Assembly: GCF_014697355.1 (NCBI RefSeq)
Contig: NZ_JACJRQ010000033.1
Coordinates: 1-64,000, forward strand
From: Nostoc calcicola FACHB-3891
Lineage (GTDB): Bacteria > Cyanobacteriota > Cyanobacteriia > Cyanobacteriales > Nostocaceae
DNA length: 64,000 nt
Direction: 5' to 3'
Of the stretch, positions 34,265 to 41,835 are shown piece after piece. The number at the start of each line of letters is the position of its first letter. Position 1 is the first letter of the stretch. Under the pieces are notes generated by a model. The model saw only the letters and a list, made by a program, of their open reading frames with translations. It searched no databases and was not told the origin of the DNA. The translations under genes were made by a program, and so were the position numbers.

Positions 34265-34315
34265 TCGTAGTGAAAGGGGAGGGGAGGTTTTGCGTCAGCA
34301 AAGCCAGGGTGGGGT

Positions 34316-34426
34316 CAATACGGTTCGGATAAGCAGTATGAACTTCCCTTGTGGTCTGGAAAAAGGTTAAGGGGTAAGGGATGTGTTTGAAACCTTTCCC
34401 CTTTCCCCTTTAACCGAACCGTATTG
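34316..34426. mobile_element. MITE-A copy 1, 111 bp, with 10-bp target duplication
   Basis: Ends CAATACGGTTCGGATAAG and TTTAACCGAACCGTATTG. Flanked by the perfect direct repeat AGGGTGGGGT (34306-34315 and 34427-34436). The core with GGGGAAAGG units is the reverse of the copy at 53231. Confidence 0.9.
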
Positions 34427-34771
34427 AGGGTGGGGTGACTCAGGATTGATTGGTAACTTTTTACCTCACGAAAGGGAGAAATGGTATGAGTTTTAATAAA
34501 AAACCAAAAAATTAAGTTAACTAAACATTTTACAAAAAGCTTACCTTTTCTTAAACTTGCACCATTAAAGTAACGGGTAAACAACTAAACAATTTCCTTT
34601 TATCTCAGTAATGAATAGCTCGAACCAAAAGCTATTCTCATGAAAAGATTTTGATTTAGGTGCTAGTTGTTGAAATATCAACATAGATAAATATTTAATA
34701 TAGAAAATATTAGTTTTTTTAGCAATTTAAGCAGCAATATACTCTCATAGTCTGTGTGGCTATGGTTCATT

Positions 34772-35347
34772 ATGTATTCCATAATTCCCACTCCAAACTA
34801 TTCTCCTGTAGAAGAACAGGTATCACAACAATTATTTACTCGTCGGGAAGTAATTCCGCTTCGGAATGATGTACTTTGGCGAATTGAACATGGAGCAGTT
34901 CGTACCCTAACTTGGGGCGAAGATGGAACATTCATCACTCTCGGTTATTGGGGAGTAGGAGATCTGATTGGCTATCCTTTATCTAGAATTAGACCATATC
35001 AGATCGAATGTCTCACAGCTGTAGAAGTCAGTATTGTGCCTGCTCACTTGTGGCATCAATATGTTGATGCTTTGTTGTCTCACATTCAACAAACTGAAGA
35101 TTTATTGAGTATAGTGCATCGTAAACCAATTTCCTTACGTTTATGGCAATTTTTGCTTTGGTTAAGCGAAAAATTTGGACGTGACATAGATAAAGGCAAG
35201 TTGATCGATCTGAATATTACCCATCAGGATATTGCAGAAGTCTTAAACACTACGCGAGTTACAGTTACACGACTTCTACAGCAGTTCGAGGAAGAAAAAG
35301 CGATTTTACGTCACAAGCGCCGCATCATTTTGCGGTTACCAAAATAA
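34772..35347 (+). CDS. Crp/Fnr family transcription regulator, 191 aa
   Basis: An N-terminal cyclic-nucleotide-type beta barrel (VLWRIEHGAVRTLTWGEDGT, then YWGVGDLIGYPLS) is followed by a C-terminal Crp HTH (LNITHQDIAEVLNTTRVTVT then RLLQQFEEE). The effector-binding residues typical of cAMP binding (RPADA-like) are not seen, so the ligand is unknown. ATG at 34772 is preferred over the GTG six codons upstream. The porin gene directly downstream has its own promoter and palindrome and may be a target. Confidence 0.9.
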   Translation: MYSIIPTPNYSPVEEQVSQQLFTRREVIPLRNDVLWRIEHGAVRTLTWGEDGTFITLGYWGVGDLIGYPLSRIRPYQIECLTAVEVSIVPAHLWHQYVDALLSHIQQTEDLLSIVHRKPISLRLWQFLLWLSEKFGRDIDKGKLIDLNITHQDIAEVLNTTRVTVTRLLQQFEEEKAILRHKRRIILRLPK

Positions 35348-35386
35348 ATTAATTACTAATTTTCATTCAGCAGTATATTAATTTGC

Positions 35387-35416
35387 TTGTATTAATCACA
35401 GGAGATAAGGTATAAT
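35387..35416 (+). promoter_or_regulatory. Sigma70-type promoter of the porin gene
   Basis: TTGTAT at 35387-35392 and a perfect TATAAT at 35411-35416, 18 bp apart, about 95 bp before the porin ATG. Predicted from sequence only. Confidence 0.6.
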
Positions 35417-35449
35417 CGGTGCTGTAATTTTGTGTGAAATAACCCAAAA

Positions 35450-35472
35450 GTAAAGTGCTTAAAGCACTTTAC
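35450..35472. promoter_or_regulatory. Perfect 11-bp inverted repeat in the porin 5' leader
   Basis: GTAAAGTGCTT and AAGCACTTTAC around a single A. It lies between the predicted promoter and the start codon. It could be an operator or an RNA hairpin controlling translation. Confidence 0.5.
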
Positions 35473-35510
35473 CATCATTTGGATTAGTAGGTGTGAGTGA
35501 AAGTAAGAAA

Positions 35511-37145
35511 ATGAAAAAACAATTCTGGAATTTTATTAAGGTTAGTCCGATTGTTGTCGCCGCTACATTTGTTGCCGCGAACACCGCCTTTGCTGGTGAA
35601 GTTAACGAAGAGATTACAAATGTTGCTCAGTTATCTGAAGCCCAAGATTCTAACAACATCGATCAAGTAACATCTGTTTCTCAGTTTTCCGATGTTCAGC
35701 CCACAGATTGGGCATTCCAAGCTTTACAATCCTTGGTTGAGCGCTACGGCTGTATTGCAGGTTACCCCAATTCAACTTATCGCGGTAACCGTGCTTTAAC
35801 CCGTTATGAATTTGCCGCAGGTTTGAATGCCTGTTTAGACCGAGTTAACGAATTGATTGCTACAGCTACCGCTGATTTGGTGAGCAAACAAGACTTGGCT
35901 ACCCTACAGCGCTTACAAGAAGAATTTTCTGCTGAATTAGCAACCCTGCGCGGCCGTGTAGATTCCTTAGAAGCCCGCACTGCTGAGTTAGAAGCTAATC
36001 AATTCTCCACTACCACCAAGTTGGTTGGGGAAGCAATTTTCAACGTATCTCAACCTTTTGGTGACACAAGAGCAGTTGCATCTGGCAATCCAGCTCAAGA
36101 CTTAGATGCCAACACTACCTTTGATGAGCGCGTTCGTTTGAACTTGTACAGCAGTTTTTATGGTACTGACCAGTTGCAAATCCGTCTAAATGCTGGCAAC
36201 ATCATCTCTAATGCTGGTGTGACTGGTACTAACATGACCCGCTTGGGCTATGACGTTAGTAATACCACGAACGCGGTTTTCATAGATAAAGTTAACTATG
36301 CTTTCAACTTTACTGATGCAGTGCGCGTCAAAGTTGATGCTACTGGTGCTGAATTATACGAAAACGTCAATACCTTCAACCCTGACTTTGCCAGCTCCGG
36401 TAGAGGTGCGCTGTCTCGCTATGGACGTTTTAGCCCCATCTATCGGCAAGGTCAAGGTGGCGCTGGTGTGACTGTTACTTTGAATCCTAAAGGTGCGCTC
36501 AGTTTAACTGGTGCTTATCTAGCTAGGACTGCTAACGATCCCACCGCTAATAATGGACTGTTCAATGGTGATAGCGCTATCTTTGGTCAGTTATCTTTCA
36601 AACCTAGCAAAGCCTTTAATATTGGTTTAACCTACGCCCGCACTTATCAAACTGATGGTCAAGCGAACAACCTTTTCCAAAGTACAGGTAGTGCTTTTGC
36701 TAACAATCCTTTTGGAGCTAACAGTCGTACTGACTCCAACAACTACGGTGTAGAAGCTACCTTCCAATTCAGTCCTAAGTTAGCTCTTAGTGGTTGGGGA
36801 GGTTATACAACTGCTGATGCGAGAACTGGTGCTAATGCCGGCACAGATGCAGATATTTGGTATTGGGCTGGAGCGCTTGCTTTGAGAGACTTTGGTGGAG
36901 AAGGTAATGTCTTAGGCGTTATCTTTGGTCAATCACCCAGAGTTACTGGTGGTAGTATAAAAGATGTTGCCGCCAACGTTGCCTTAGACGATGATACTTC
37001 TTATCACTTAGAAGGTCTTTACAAGTTCAAGGTTTCTGATAATTTGCAAATCACCCCTGGCTTGCTGGTAATCTTCAATCCAGAACACAACGATGCTAAT
37101 AACACCGTTTATGTAGGTACTTTGCGTACTACTTTCTCCTTCTAA
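35511..37145 (+). CDS. Iron-uptake-type porin with SLH domain, 544 aa
   Basis: Outer-membrane porin of the cyanobacterial SLH-OprB type. Signal peptide to about residue 29 (VVAATFVAANTAFAG). One SLH domain (FSDVQPTDWAFQALQSLVER, then YPNSTYRGNRALTRYEFAAG) anchors the protein to pyruvylated wall polymer. A short coiled coil follows (LATLQRLQEEFSAELATLRG), then a beta barrel of alternating residues ending in an aromatic C-terminus (TLRTTFSF). Homologues are implicated in inorganic ion, especially iron, passage. ATG at 35511 is chosen over the GTG at 35493 because it gives a normal signal peptide. Confidence 0.93.
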   Translation: MKKQFWNFIKVSPIVVAATFVAANTAFAGEVNEEITNVAQLSEAQDSNNIDQVTSVSQFSDVQPTDWAFQALQSLVERYGCIAGYPNSTYRGNRALTRYEFAAGLNACLDRVNELIATATADLVSKQDLATLQRLQEEFSAELATLRGRVDSLEARTAELEANQFSTTTKLVGEAIFNVSQPFGDTRAVASGNPAQDLDANTTFDERVRLNLYSSFYGTDQLQIRLNAGNIISNAGVTGTNMTRLGYDVSNTTNAVFIDKVNYAFNFTDAVRVKVDATGAELYENVNTFNPDFASSGRGALSRYGRFSPIYRQGQGGAGVTVTLNPKGALSLTGAYLARTANDPTANNGLFNGDSAIFGQLSFKPSKAFNIGLTYARTYQTDGQANNLFQSTGSAFANNPFGANSRTDSNNYGVEATFQFSPKLALSGWGGYTTADARTGANAGTDADIWYWAGALALRDFGGEGNVLGVIFGQSPRVTGGSIKDVAANVALDDDTSYHLEGLYKFKVSDNLQITPGLLVIFNPEHNDANNTVYVGTLRTTFSF

Positions 37146-37165
37146 AAGAATCTCATAATTTAGAT

Positions 37166-37200
37166 AAACAAAACCCCACCCTGAGGCGGGGTTTTGTTTA
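37166..37200 (+). terminator. Terminator of the porin gene
   Basis: AACAAAACCCCACC, loop CTGA, GGCGGGGTTTTGTT: a 14-bp stem with one mismatch, including a T run, about 20 bp after the stop codon. Confidence 0.9.
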
Positions 37201-37217
37201 TCTAGGAAGAAAATTGG

Positions 37218-37478
37218 CTATGTAGGATTATAGTCAGCTTGATTTGATATATCCTTTGGGCGGCGATCGCTACTCCAAGCCCACCACACACAACCACAGT
37301 GACAAGAATAGAACTCTTGCCATTTACGACGGCGGTCTTCTGTAAGGACAGGCGATCGCCGATTTAACCACACTTTTTCAGCTTCAAGGCTACTTGAGGA
37401 GCAACTAGGACAGCAAAACTTGTAGGCATGTATTGCCTTATTTGTCCATTCAGGTGCGAGGGGAGCAAAAGCATCCAT
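37218..37478 (-). CDS. Small cysteine-rich zinc-ribbon-like protein, 86 aa
   Basis: Starts MDAFAPLAPEWTNKAIHAYK. It carries CCPSCSSSS and CHCGCVW, two cysteine groups about 40 residues apart that could bind zinc. Longer frames starting upstream (37592) run through a GGGAGTA repeat tract and are unlikely. Function unknown. Confidence 0.65.
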   Translation of the reverse strand: MDAFAPLAPEWTNKAIHAYKFCCPSCSSSSLEAEKVWLNRRSPVLTEDRRRKWQEFYSCHCGCVWWAWSSDRRPKDISNQADYNPT

Positions 37479-37483
37479 GATTA

Positions 37484-37516
37484 GGACAGGGAGTAGGGAA
37501 TAGGGAGTTGGGAAAT
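37484..37516. repeat. Short tandem repeat GGGAGTA/GGGAATA
   Basis: ACAGGGAGTAGGGAATAGGG followed by GAGTTGGG, just upstream of the zinc-ribbon gene. Confidence 0.7.
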
Positions 37517-37677
37517 ACTGAGTTGCAAATTTTAGAAAGGATCTATTAGAAAAGATTACCACAAATCTAGATAATTTTTGTGGTGTGGGCATCTTGCCCT
37601 CCTACTATTCTCAATTCTGAGAAATTCGATATTTTAGGAACTAGTCAGTATGCACATTATGGCTAATAATTAAAATT

Positions 37678-38280
37678 ATGGAGCCAAATGTTGAAATTCG
37701 CCGTTTATTAGATGTGATGCCTGCTTCTGGTCGGATGACGACAAAAATTGTTAGTAAACCGGAGCAAGCAAAAGCGATCGACGCCTCCTTTCCTCAACCC
37801 TGGAATCAGGCGCGACCAATATACATTAATTTCGATTTGTGGCGTCGCCTGACAAAGCCACAACGAGACTTACTGCTGTTGCAGCTGGTTAGCTGGTTGA
37901 CGGGTGTGAAGTGGTTTAAACCCGACATTTATCAAGGTGTAGTGCTGGTGGCGTTGTTGGGTGGATTATTGGAAGCAGCGCAATCAGATGTGGTGGGTGT
38001 AGCCGTAGCTGGGGGGTTAAGTGCGATCGCCTTTGTTCGCATCTGGCGGACTAATAAATCTCAAGAGTCAGAGTTAAACGCTGATAGAGCAGCAATTAGG
38101 ATAGCACAACGACGCGGTTATTCAGAAGTTGAAGCAGCACAGCATCTGTTATCTGCAATTGAAGCAGTAGCCAAAATTGAAGGGCGTTCCAGTTTAAATT
38201 TTACCGAATTGATTCGTTGCCAAAACTTAAGAGCGATCGCTGGTTTGTCACCAGTGAGTATGCCAGAAAATTATCAATAG
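37678..38280 (+). CDS. DUF3318 domain protein, 200 aa
   Basis: Cyanobacterial family of unknown function. The N-terminus MEPNVEIRRLLDVMPASGRM is followed by FPQPWNQARPIYINFDLWRR, LTKPQRDLLLLQLVSWLTGV, and two hydrophobic segments (VVLVALLGGLLEAAQ, VVGVAVAGGLSAIAFVRI) that look like membrane helices. The helical C-terminus contains AAQHLLSAIEAVAKIEGRSS. The layout recalls small membrane proteins with a metalloprotease-like N-region, but no HExxH is present. Confidence 0.8.
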   Translation: MEPNVEIRRLLDVMPASGRMTTKIVSKPEQAKAIDASFPQPWNQARPIYINFDLWRRLTKPQRDLLLLQLVSWLTGVKWFKPDIYQGVVLVALLGGLLEAAQSDVVGVAVAGGLSAIAFVRIWRTNKSQESELNADRAAIRIAQRRGYSEVEAAQHLLSAIEAVAKIEGRSSLNFTELIRCQNLRAIAGLSPVSMPENYQ

Positions 38281-38408
38281 AAATCAGAATTCAGTAGTCA
38301 GGAAGCAGAAAATAAAATCTGCTCGGTGAAATCATTTCATTGATGGACTTACTTCGGAATTCTGACATATATAAATTTAATACAAATAAATTTAATTTTG
38401 AATGAACA

Positions 38409-39959
38409 ATGTTAAACAAAAAAATCATCCAATATAATTCAAAATTACCTTTTCATTCTCCTTGGTTTATTATAATTATTTTCTCTATTCTTGGTTTAAT
38501 AGGTATTCTCAACCATTCGATGTGGCGAGATGAACTAAATCCCTGGCTTATTGTCAGAGACAGTGAATCTTTCGGGGATTTAATTGCAAATATTCGTTAT
38601 GAAGGTCATCCTGTTCTATGGTATTTTTCCCTGGCAATTCTGAGGAAAATAGTTGATAATCCTATTATTATGCAACTTTTTCATTGGGCAATTACTGTTG
38701 TCTCAGTTACTCTTTTTTGCTTATATAGCCCTTTTAAATATCAACAAAAGTTTCTATTTTGCTTTGGTTACTTTACTTTTTACGAATATCTTTTAATTTC
38801 TCGAAACTATGCCTTTAGTGTGTTGTTTGTTTTTGCATTCTGCACAATTTTCTCATCCAGAAAAATAACTTATGCTTATTTGGCAATTTTATTGGGCTTA
38901 CTAGCAAATAGTAGTGCTTATGGTTTATTGGTATCATTTTCTTTAGCATTAACTTTGCTAGCTGAATTTTGTTTTGATAGTGAACATCGCAAACAGTATT
39001 TTAATCAAAGTCAAAAATATGATTTATTTTTAAGTACTCTAATTATCATATTCTCTTTTATCCTATCCATTTATATTATTACTCCTCCAAGAGATAGTTA
39101 TCTTTATGGCGGGTTAAATAATGGCTGGGTAATGCAATTAGATTTCCGTCATTTATTGAGAAGCATAGGTAGAATATTTGGTAGTTATTTATTAATTATT
39201 CCTCAACATAAAAAATGGCTGGATTTAATTATTTGTGCAATAATTACTTTATTTATTGCAATTTTAACCTTAATTAAATTATCTAAAAAGCCAGTCGCTT
39301 TATTTTTATATATTATAGGAAATTGCATAATATTTGCCTTTACATACTTGAGATTTACAGGTATGCCTCGACATTTTGGACATTTCTATCTAATTCTGAT
39401 AGCGGCTTTATGGCTGGGAAGTTATTATCAAGATTCTCTAGTTTTATTTAATAAGTTTTCTCTTCGTCCAAATTCAATTATTTTTGTTCAAAAATGGCAT
39501 CATTTTGCTTTGATGTTAATTCTTTATGTCCAGTTTTTGGGCGGTATTTATAGTTTTTCCAGAGATTTAGTTCTACCATTTTCTGCAAGTCGGGAAACGG
39601 CTCAATATATTCAAAAAGCTGGGTTAGATAATGAGTTTATTGTTGCCAGTAGAGATGCGAATATGGCTCCTTTATCGGGTTATCTGAATCGAAAATTTTA
39701 CTATCCTGAGCTTCAAAAAATGGGAAGCTTCACCCTATTTAACAAAGGTCGTCAAGATGTTGAACAAGTTCAGATATTAAGCCAAATTAATTCTCTATTA
39801 AAAAATCAAGATGAAGAAAAGAAAATTTTGCTGATTTTAAATCAAAAACTTAATGTCAACCGTAACGATTTGAAGATTGTTCCGATTAAAGATTTTCAGA
39901 AAAACTGGGTGGATAGTGAACGATATTATCTTTATTGGGTAGATGGTACTAATTCGTAA
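38409..39959 (+). CDS. GT39/PMT-like membrane glycosyltransferase candidate, 516 aa
   Basis: Integral membrane protein with about 10-12 hydrophobic helices. The first lumenal loop carries MWRDELNPWLIVRDSESF and, further on, YEGHPVLWYF. An acidic D-E followed by G-H-P is typical of PMT/ArnT-type (GT-C) transferases that use polyprenyl-phosphate sugars. The C-terminal 110 residues are soluble (DNEFIVASRDANMAPLSGYL), also usual for GT-C enzymes. Strikingly AT-rich relative to neighbours, possibly acquired. Donor and acceptor are unknown. Confidence 0.7.
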   Translation: MLNKKIIQYNSKLPFHSPWFIIIIFSILGLIGILNHSMWRDELNPWLIVRDSESFGDLIANIRYEGHPVLWYFSLAILRKIVDNPIIMQLFHWAITVVSVTLFCLYSPFKYQQKFLFCFGYFTFYEYLLISRNYAFSVLFVFAFCTIFSSRKITYAYLAILLGLLANSSAYGLLVSFSLALTLLAEFCFDSEHRKQYFNQSQKYDLFLSTLIIIFSFILSIYIITPPRDSYLYGGLNNGWVMQLDFRHLLRSIGRIFGSYLLIIPQHKKWLDLIICAIITLFIAILTLIKLSKKPVALFLYIIGNCIIFAFTYLRFTGMPRHFGHFYLILIAALWLGSYYQDSLVLFNKFSLRPNSIIFVQKWHHFALMLILYVQFLGGIYSFSRDLVLPFSASRETAQYIQKAGLDNEFIVASRDANMAPLSGYLNRKFYYPELQKMGSFTLFNKGRQDVEQVQILSQINSLLKNQDEEKKILLILNQKLNVNRNDLKIVPIKDFQKNWVDSERYYLYWVDGTNS

Positions 39960-40540
39960 TTCGTAGTTCGTAATTAATAAAGTCTTGCTTAGTCTGCCTT
40001 TCAGGGTTTCAATCTATTTCATTAGACTTCTTGCATAAATAAGTTTTTATCTCACGCAGAGGCGCAGAAGCGCAGAGAAGAGAACGCAAAGAAGGACTTT
40101 TGCAACAGATCTATTATTTTCAGGAAATGGTATGAAGTATAAAAATAATGCACTACAGAATTTTGAAGTTATCAAGCAGATTACGCTAGTCCATAGCAGA
40201 AGATATTTGATTAAAGCTACAACAAGGAACTAGTCCTACTGTGTTAGGCGTTTTACAGCACTGTTCTGTTTTGGAAACTAAAGGCTTGATTGTCCTACAA
40301 GGAGAATGTGCCCTAAAATAGGCAAAAATCAAGCTTTTACATCGTTAGACTAGCTTGCCACTATCGATAACTAGCTGTGATGGGTGAGGCTACTTTACAC
40401 TGGAATAGGAGAATGTGTCGTTAATTAACTTAGATGTCACAGACTCAGGAGTTTATTCATACCTTACCGATGTTGGTTATGAACTACTTACCTCGTGTGG
40501 TAAAACTTAATTTAAATTTTGTCAGTTACTAACGGAGTTG
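39960..40540. other. 581-bp gene-free region
   Basis: Starts with TTCGTAGTTCGTAATTAAT repeats, then CGCAGAGGCGCAGAAGCGCA-type repeat (40055-40105). The rest has no recognised feature; a 33-codon frame at 40132 is not supported. Confidence 0.5.
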
Positions 40541-40735
40541 ATGAGAATGAACTTTATTGTTTTTGTCTTAGTAGTGGTTTATGTAGGCGGCGTTTGGAAG
40601 TTTTGGAATGGGTTTGGACGGACTAATTTTAATCCAACTTTGACCAATCGCATTGGTTTATCTTTGCTATGGCCAGCTTTGTTTATTACTAACCAATCCT
40701 ATCGTCGAAACTTTAGAAAGGCATTAAAGGGCTAG
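40541..40735 (+). CDS. Small membrane protein, 64 aa
   Basis: One N-terminal membrane helix (MNFIVFVLVVVYVGGVWKFW), then a basic region (NRIGLSLLWPALFITNQSYR followed by RNFRKALKG). The ribosome binding site GGAG lies five bases before the ATG at 40541. It is probably a conserved cyanobacterial small protein; function unknown. Confidence 0.65.
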   Translation: MRMNFIVFVLVVVYVGGVWKFWNGFGRTNFNPTLTNRIGLSLLWPALFITNQSYRRNFRKALKG

Positions 40736-40746
40736 ATTTTACTATT

Positions 40747-40782
40747 ACAACAGAATTCAGAATTCAGAATTCAGAATTCAGG
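40747..40782. repeat. GAATTCA heptamer repeats
   Basis: ACAGAATTCAGAATTCAGAA-type tract after the small membrane protein gene. Confidence 0.75.
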
Positions 40783-40982
40783 ATTTGGAAGTAAAACAGG
40801 GTTCATATCTGGCTACCAGGTGAATGGCTGTCTAGTTAACTTTCCCTAAAATCTGGTGTAGTACCAATTCACCAAAATCTCGATACACATACAATAACTT
40901 GTATGTGTATCATCTATAAAGTGAAATCATATAAGTTATCTCAACTTCAGAGTGACATATATCTTAATATAAATCTAACCAG

Positions 40983-41017
40983 CCAACCCCCGTTTCCTAC
41001 TAGGAAACGGGGGTTGG
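40983..41017. other. Near-perfect 17-bp palindrome between convergent genes
   Basis: CCAACCCCCGTTTCCTA and TAGGAAACGGGGGTTGG pair without mismatch around one C. It lies in the 334-bp gap (40736-41069) between convergent genes and has no T run on either side. Terminator or RNA-processing hairpin; role unclear. Confidence 0.6.
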
Positions 41018-41069
41018 ATCTACTCATCCTAAAAGGAGAGAAATTAGGGAAGAAATAATTTCCTAAGGT

Positions 41070-41468
41070 TTATTTGCCATTGGTGAGAAGATGGATTGCT
41101 CCACCTACGGCTGCGCCATCAATAGCATTGCCAAGGGTATCTTTGCGATCGCCAGTAATTACACCAGTCAATGCGCTAGCGCCCGCACCAACACCGACAT
41201 CTTGACCAGCGTTGCGGTGACGGCGATCGCCTCTGAGTCCATTTGCACCGTTCACAGCTGCACCAGTGGCGCCACCCTTAACAGCATTACCTAAGAAACT
41301 ACCATTTCCCCTAATAGCCCCGGTTACCACATTGGTAGCAGCCCCAATACCGATATCGCGTAGTACTTGATCGTCAGCAGCAGCCGGTTTAGCGGGTACT
41401 AGAGTAACACCAGCTAAGCTTGCAGCCATGAGGCTGGGTAAAAGTGTGCGTTTTAGGATTGTATTCAT
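41070..41468 (-). CDS. Exported glycine-zipper protein, 132 aa
   Basis: Signal peptide (residues 1-31, ending PAAADD). Then glycine/alanine-rich segments with G-x-x-x-G spacing (IGIGAATNVVTGAIRGNGSF, VGVGAGASALTGVITGD, AIDGAAVGGAIHLL), the pattern of glycine-zipper outer-membrane or periplasmic proteins. Two near-repeats of the form ATNVVTGAIRGNG / ASALTGVITGDRK suggest internal duplication. Function unknown. Confidence 0.78.
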   Translation of the reverse strand: MNTILKRTLLPSLMAASLAGVTLVPAKPAAADDQVLRDIGIGAATNVVTGAIRGNGSFLGNAVKGGATGAAVNGANGLRGDRRHRNAGQDVGVGAGASALTGVITGDRKDTLGNAIDGAAVGGAIHLLTNGK

Positions 41469-41835
41469 TATGTTACCTTCTCAAAACATCAAACAATTGA
41501 ATAAAGTTCAAAGTTACTGGCGTCAGACAAAATCTGATTTTTTCGTTTGGACAACAGCAACTATTTATTGTTTGAGAACACATACATGATGACATTTACA
41601 AAGTCATAATTACTTCTACTCAAAGCATGAAGTTATATTCAGTCTAGAGAAGGCCTTGCCGATTTATTAGTTCATTCTGGCGACTACACATTGACAAAAT
41701 ATATTAAATATGTAGTAGGTTTTTCGGGACATGAAAGTTTGATTTGTGATGCTAAACCGCGTAGTGTTTACCGTATCTATCTAAAGATAGTTGGCAAAAT
41801 AGTTAAACTAGTGGAAGTGCGATCGCTTCAGCTAC
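41469..41835. other. 367-bp region with no supported gene
   Basis: A 79-codon plus-strand frame (41691-41930) runs into the antisense of the protease gene and is not supported. The segment GGTTTTTCGGGACATGAAAG has no recognised homologue. One HIP1-like octamer lies near 41819. Confidence 0.4.

Larger units (their letters stand above)
33918..34771. other. 854-bp gene-free repeat region
   Basis: Contains the 244-bp inverted-repeat element at 34021-34264 and MITE-A copy 1 at 34316-34426. The last 200 bp, AT-rich, should hold the promoter of the Crp/Fnr gene. No gene seen. Confidence 0.75.

Noticed and set aside
34306..34436. AGGGTGGGGT direct repeats as simple G-rich low complexity
   Set aside because: The repeats lie exactly at both ends of the element, and three other elements of the family show the same 10-bp behaviour with unrelated sequence, so they are target duplications.
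37479..37592. N-terminal extension of the zinc-ribbon protein
   Set aside because: The extension is translated from a GGGAGTA repeat tract; MDAFAPLAPE is the natural start.
40003..40030. CTTTCAGGGTTTCAATCTAT, resembling part of a cyanobacterial CRISPR repeat
   Set aside because: Only one copy, with no spacer-repeat spacing around it.
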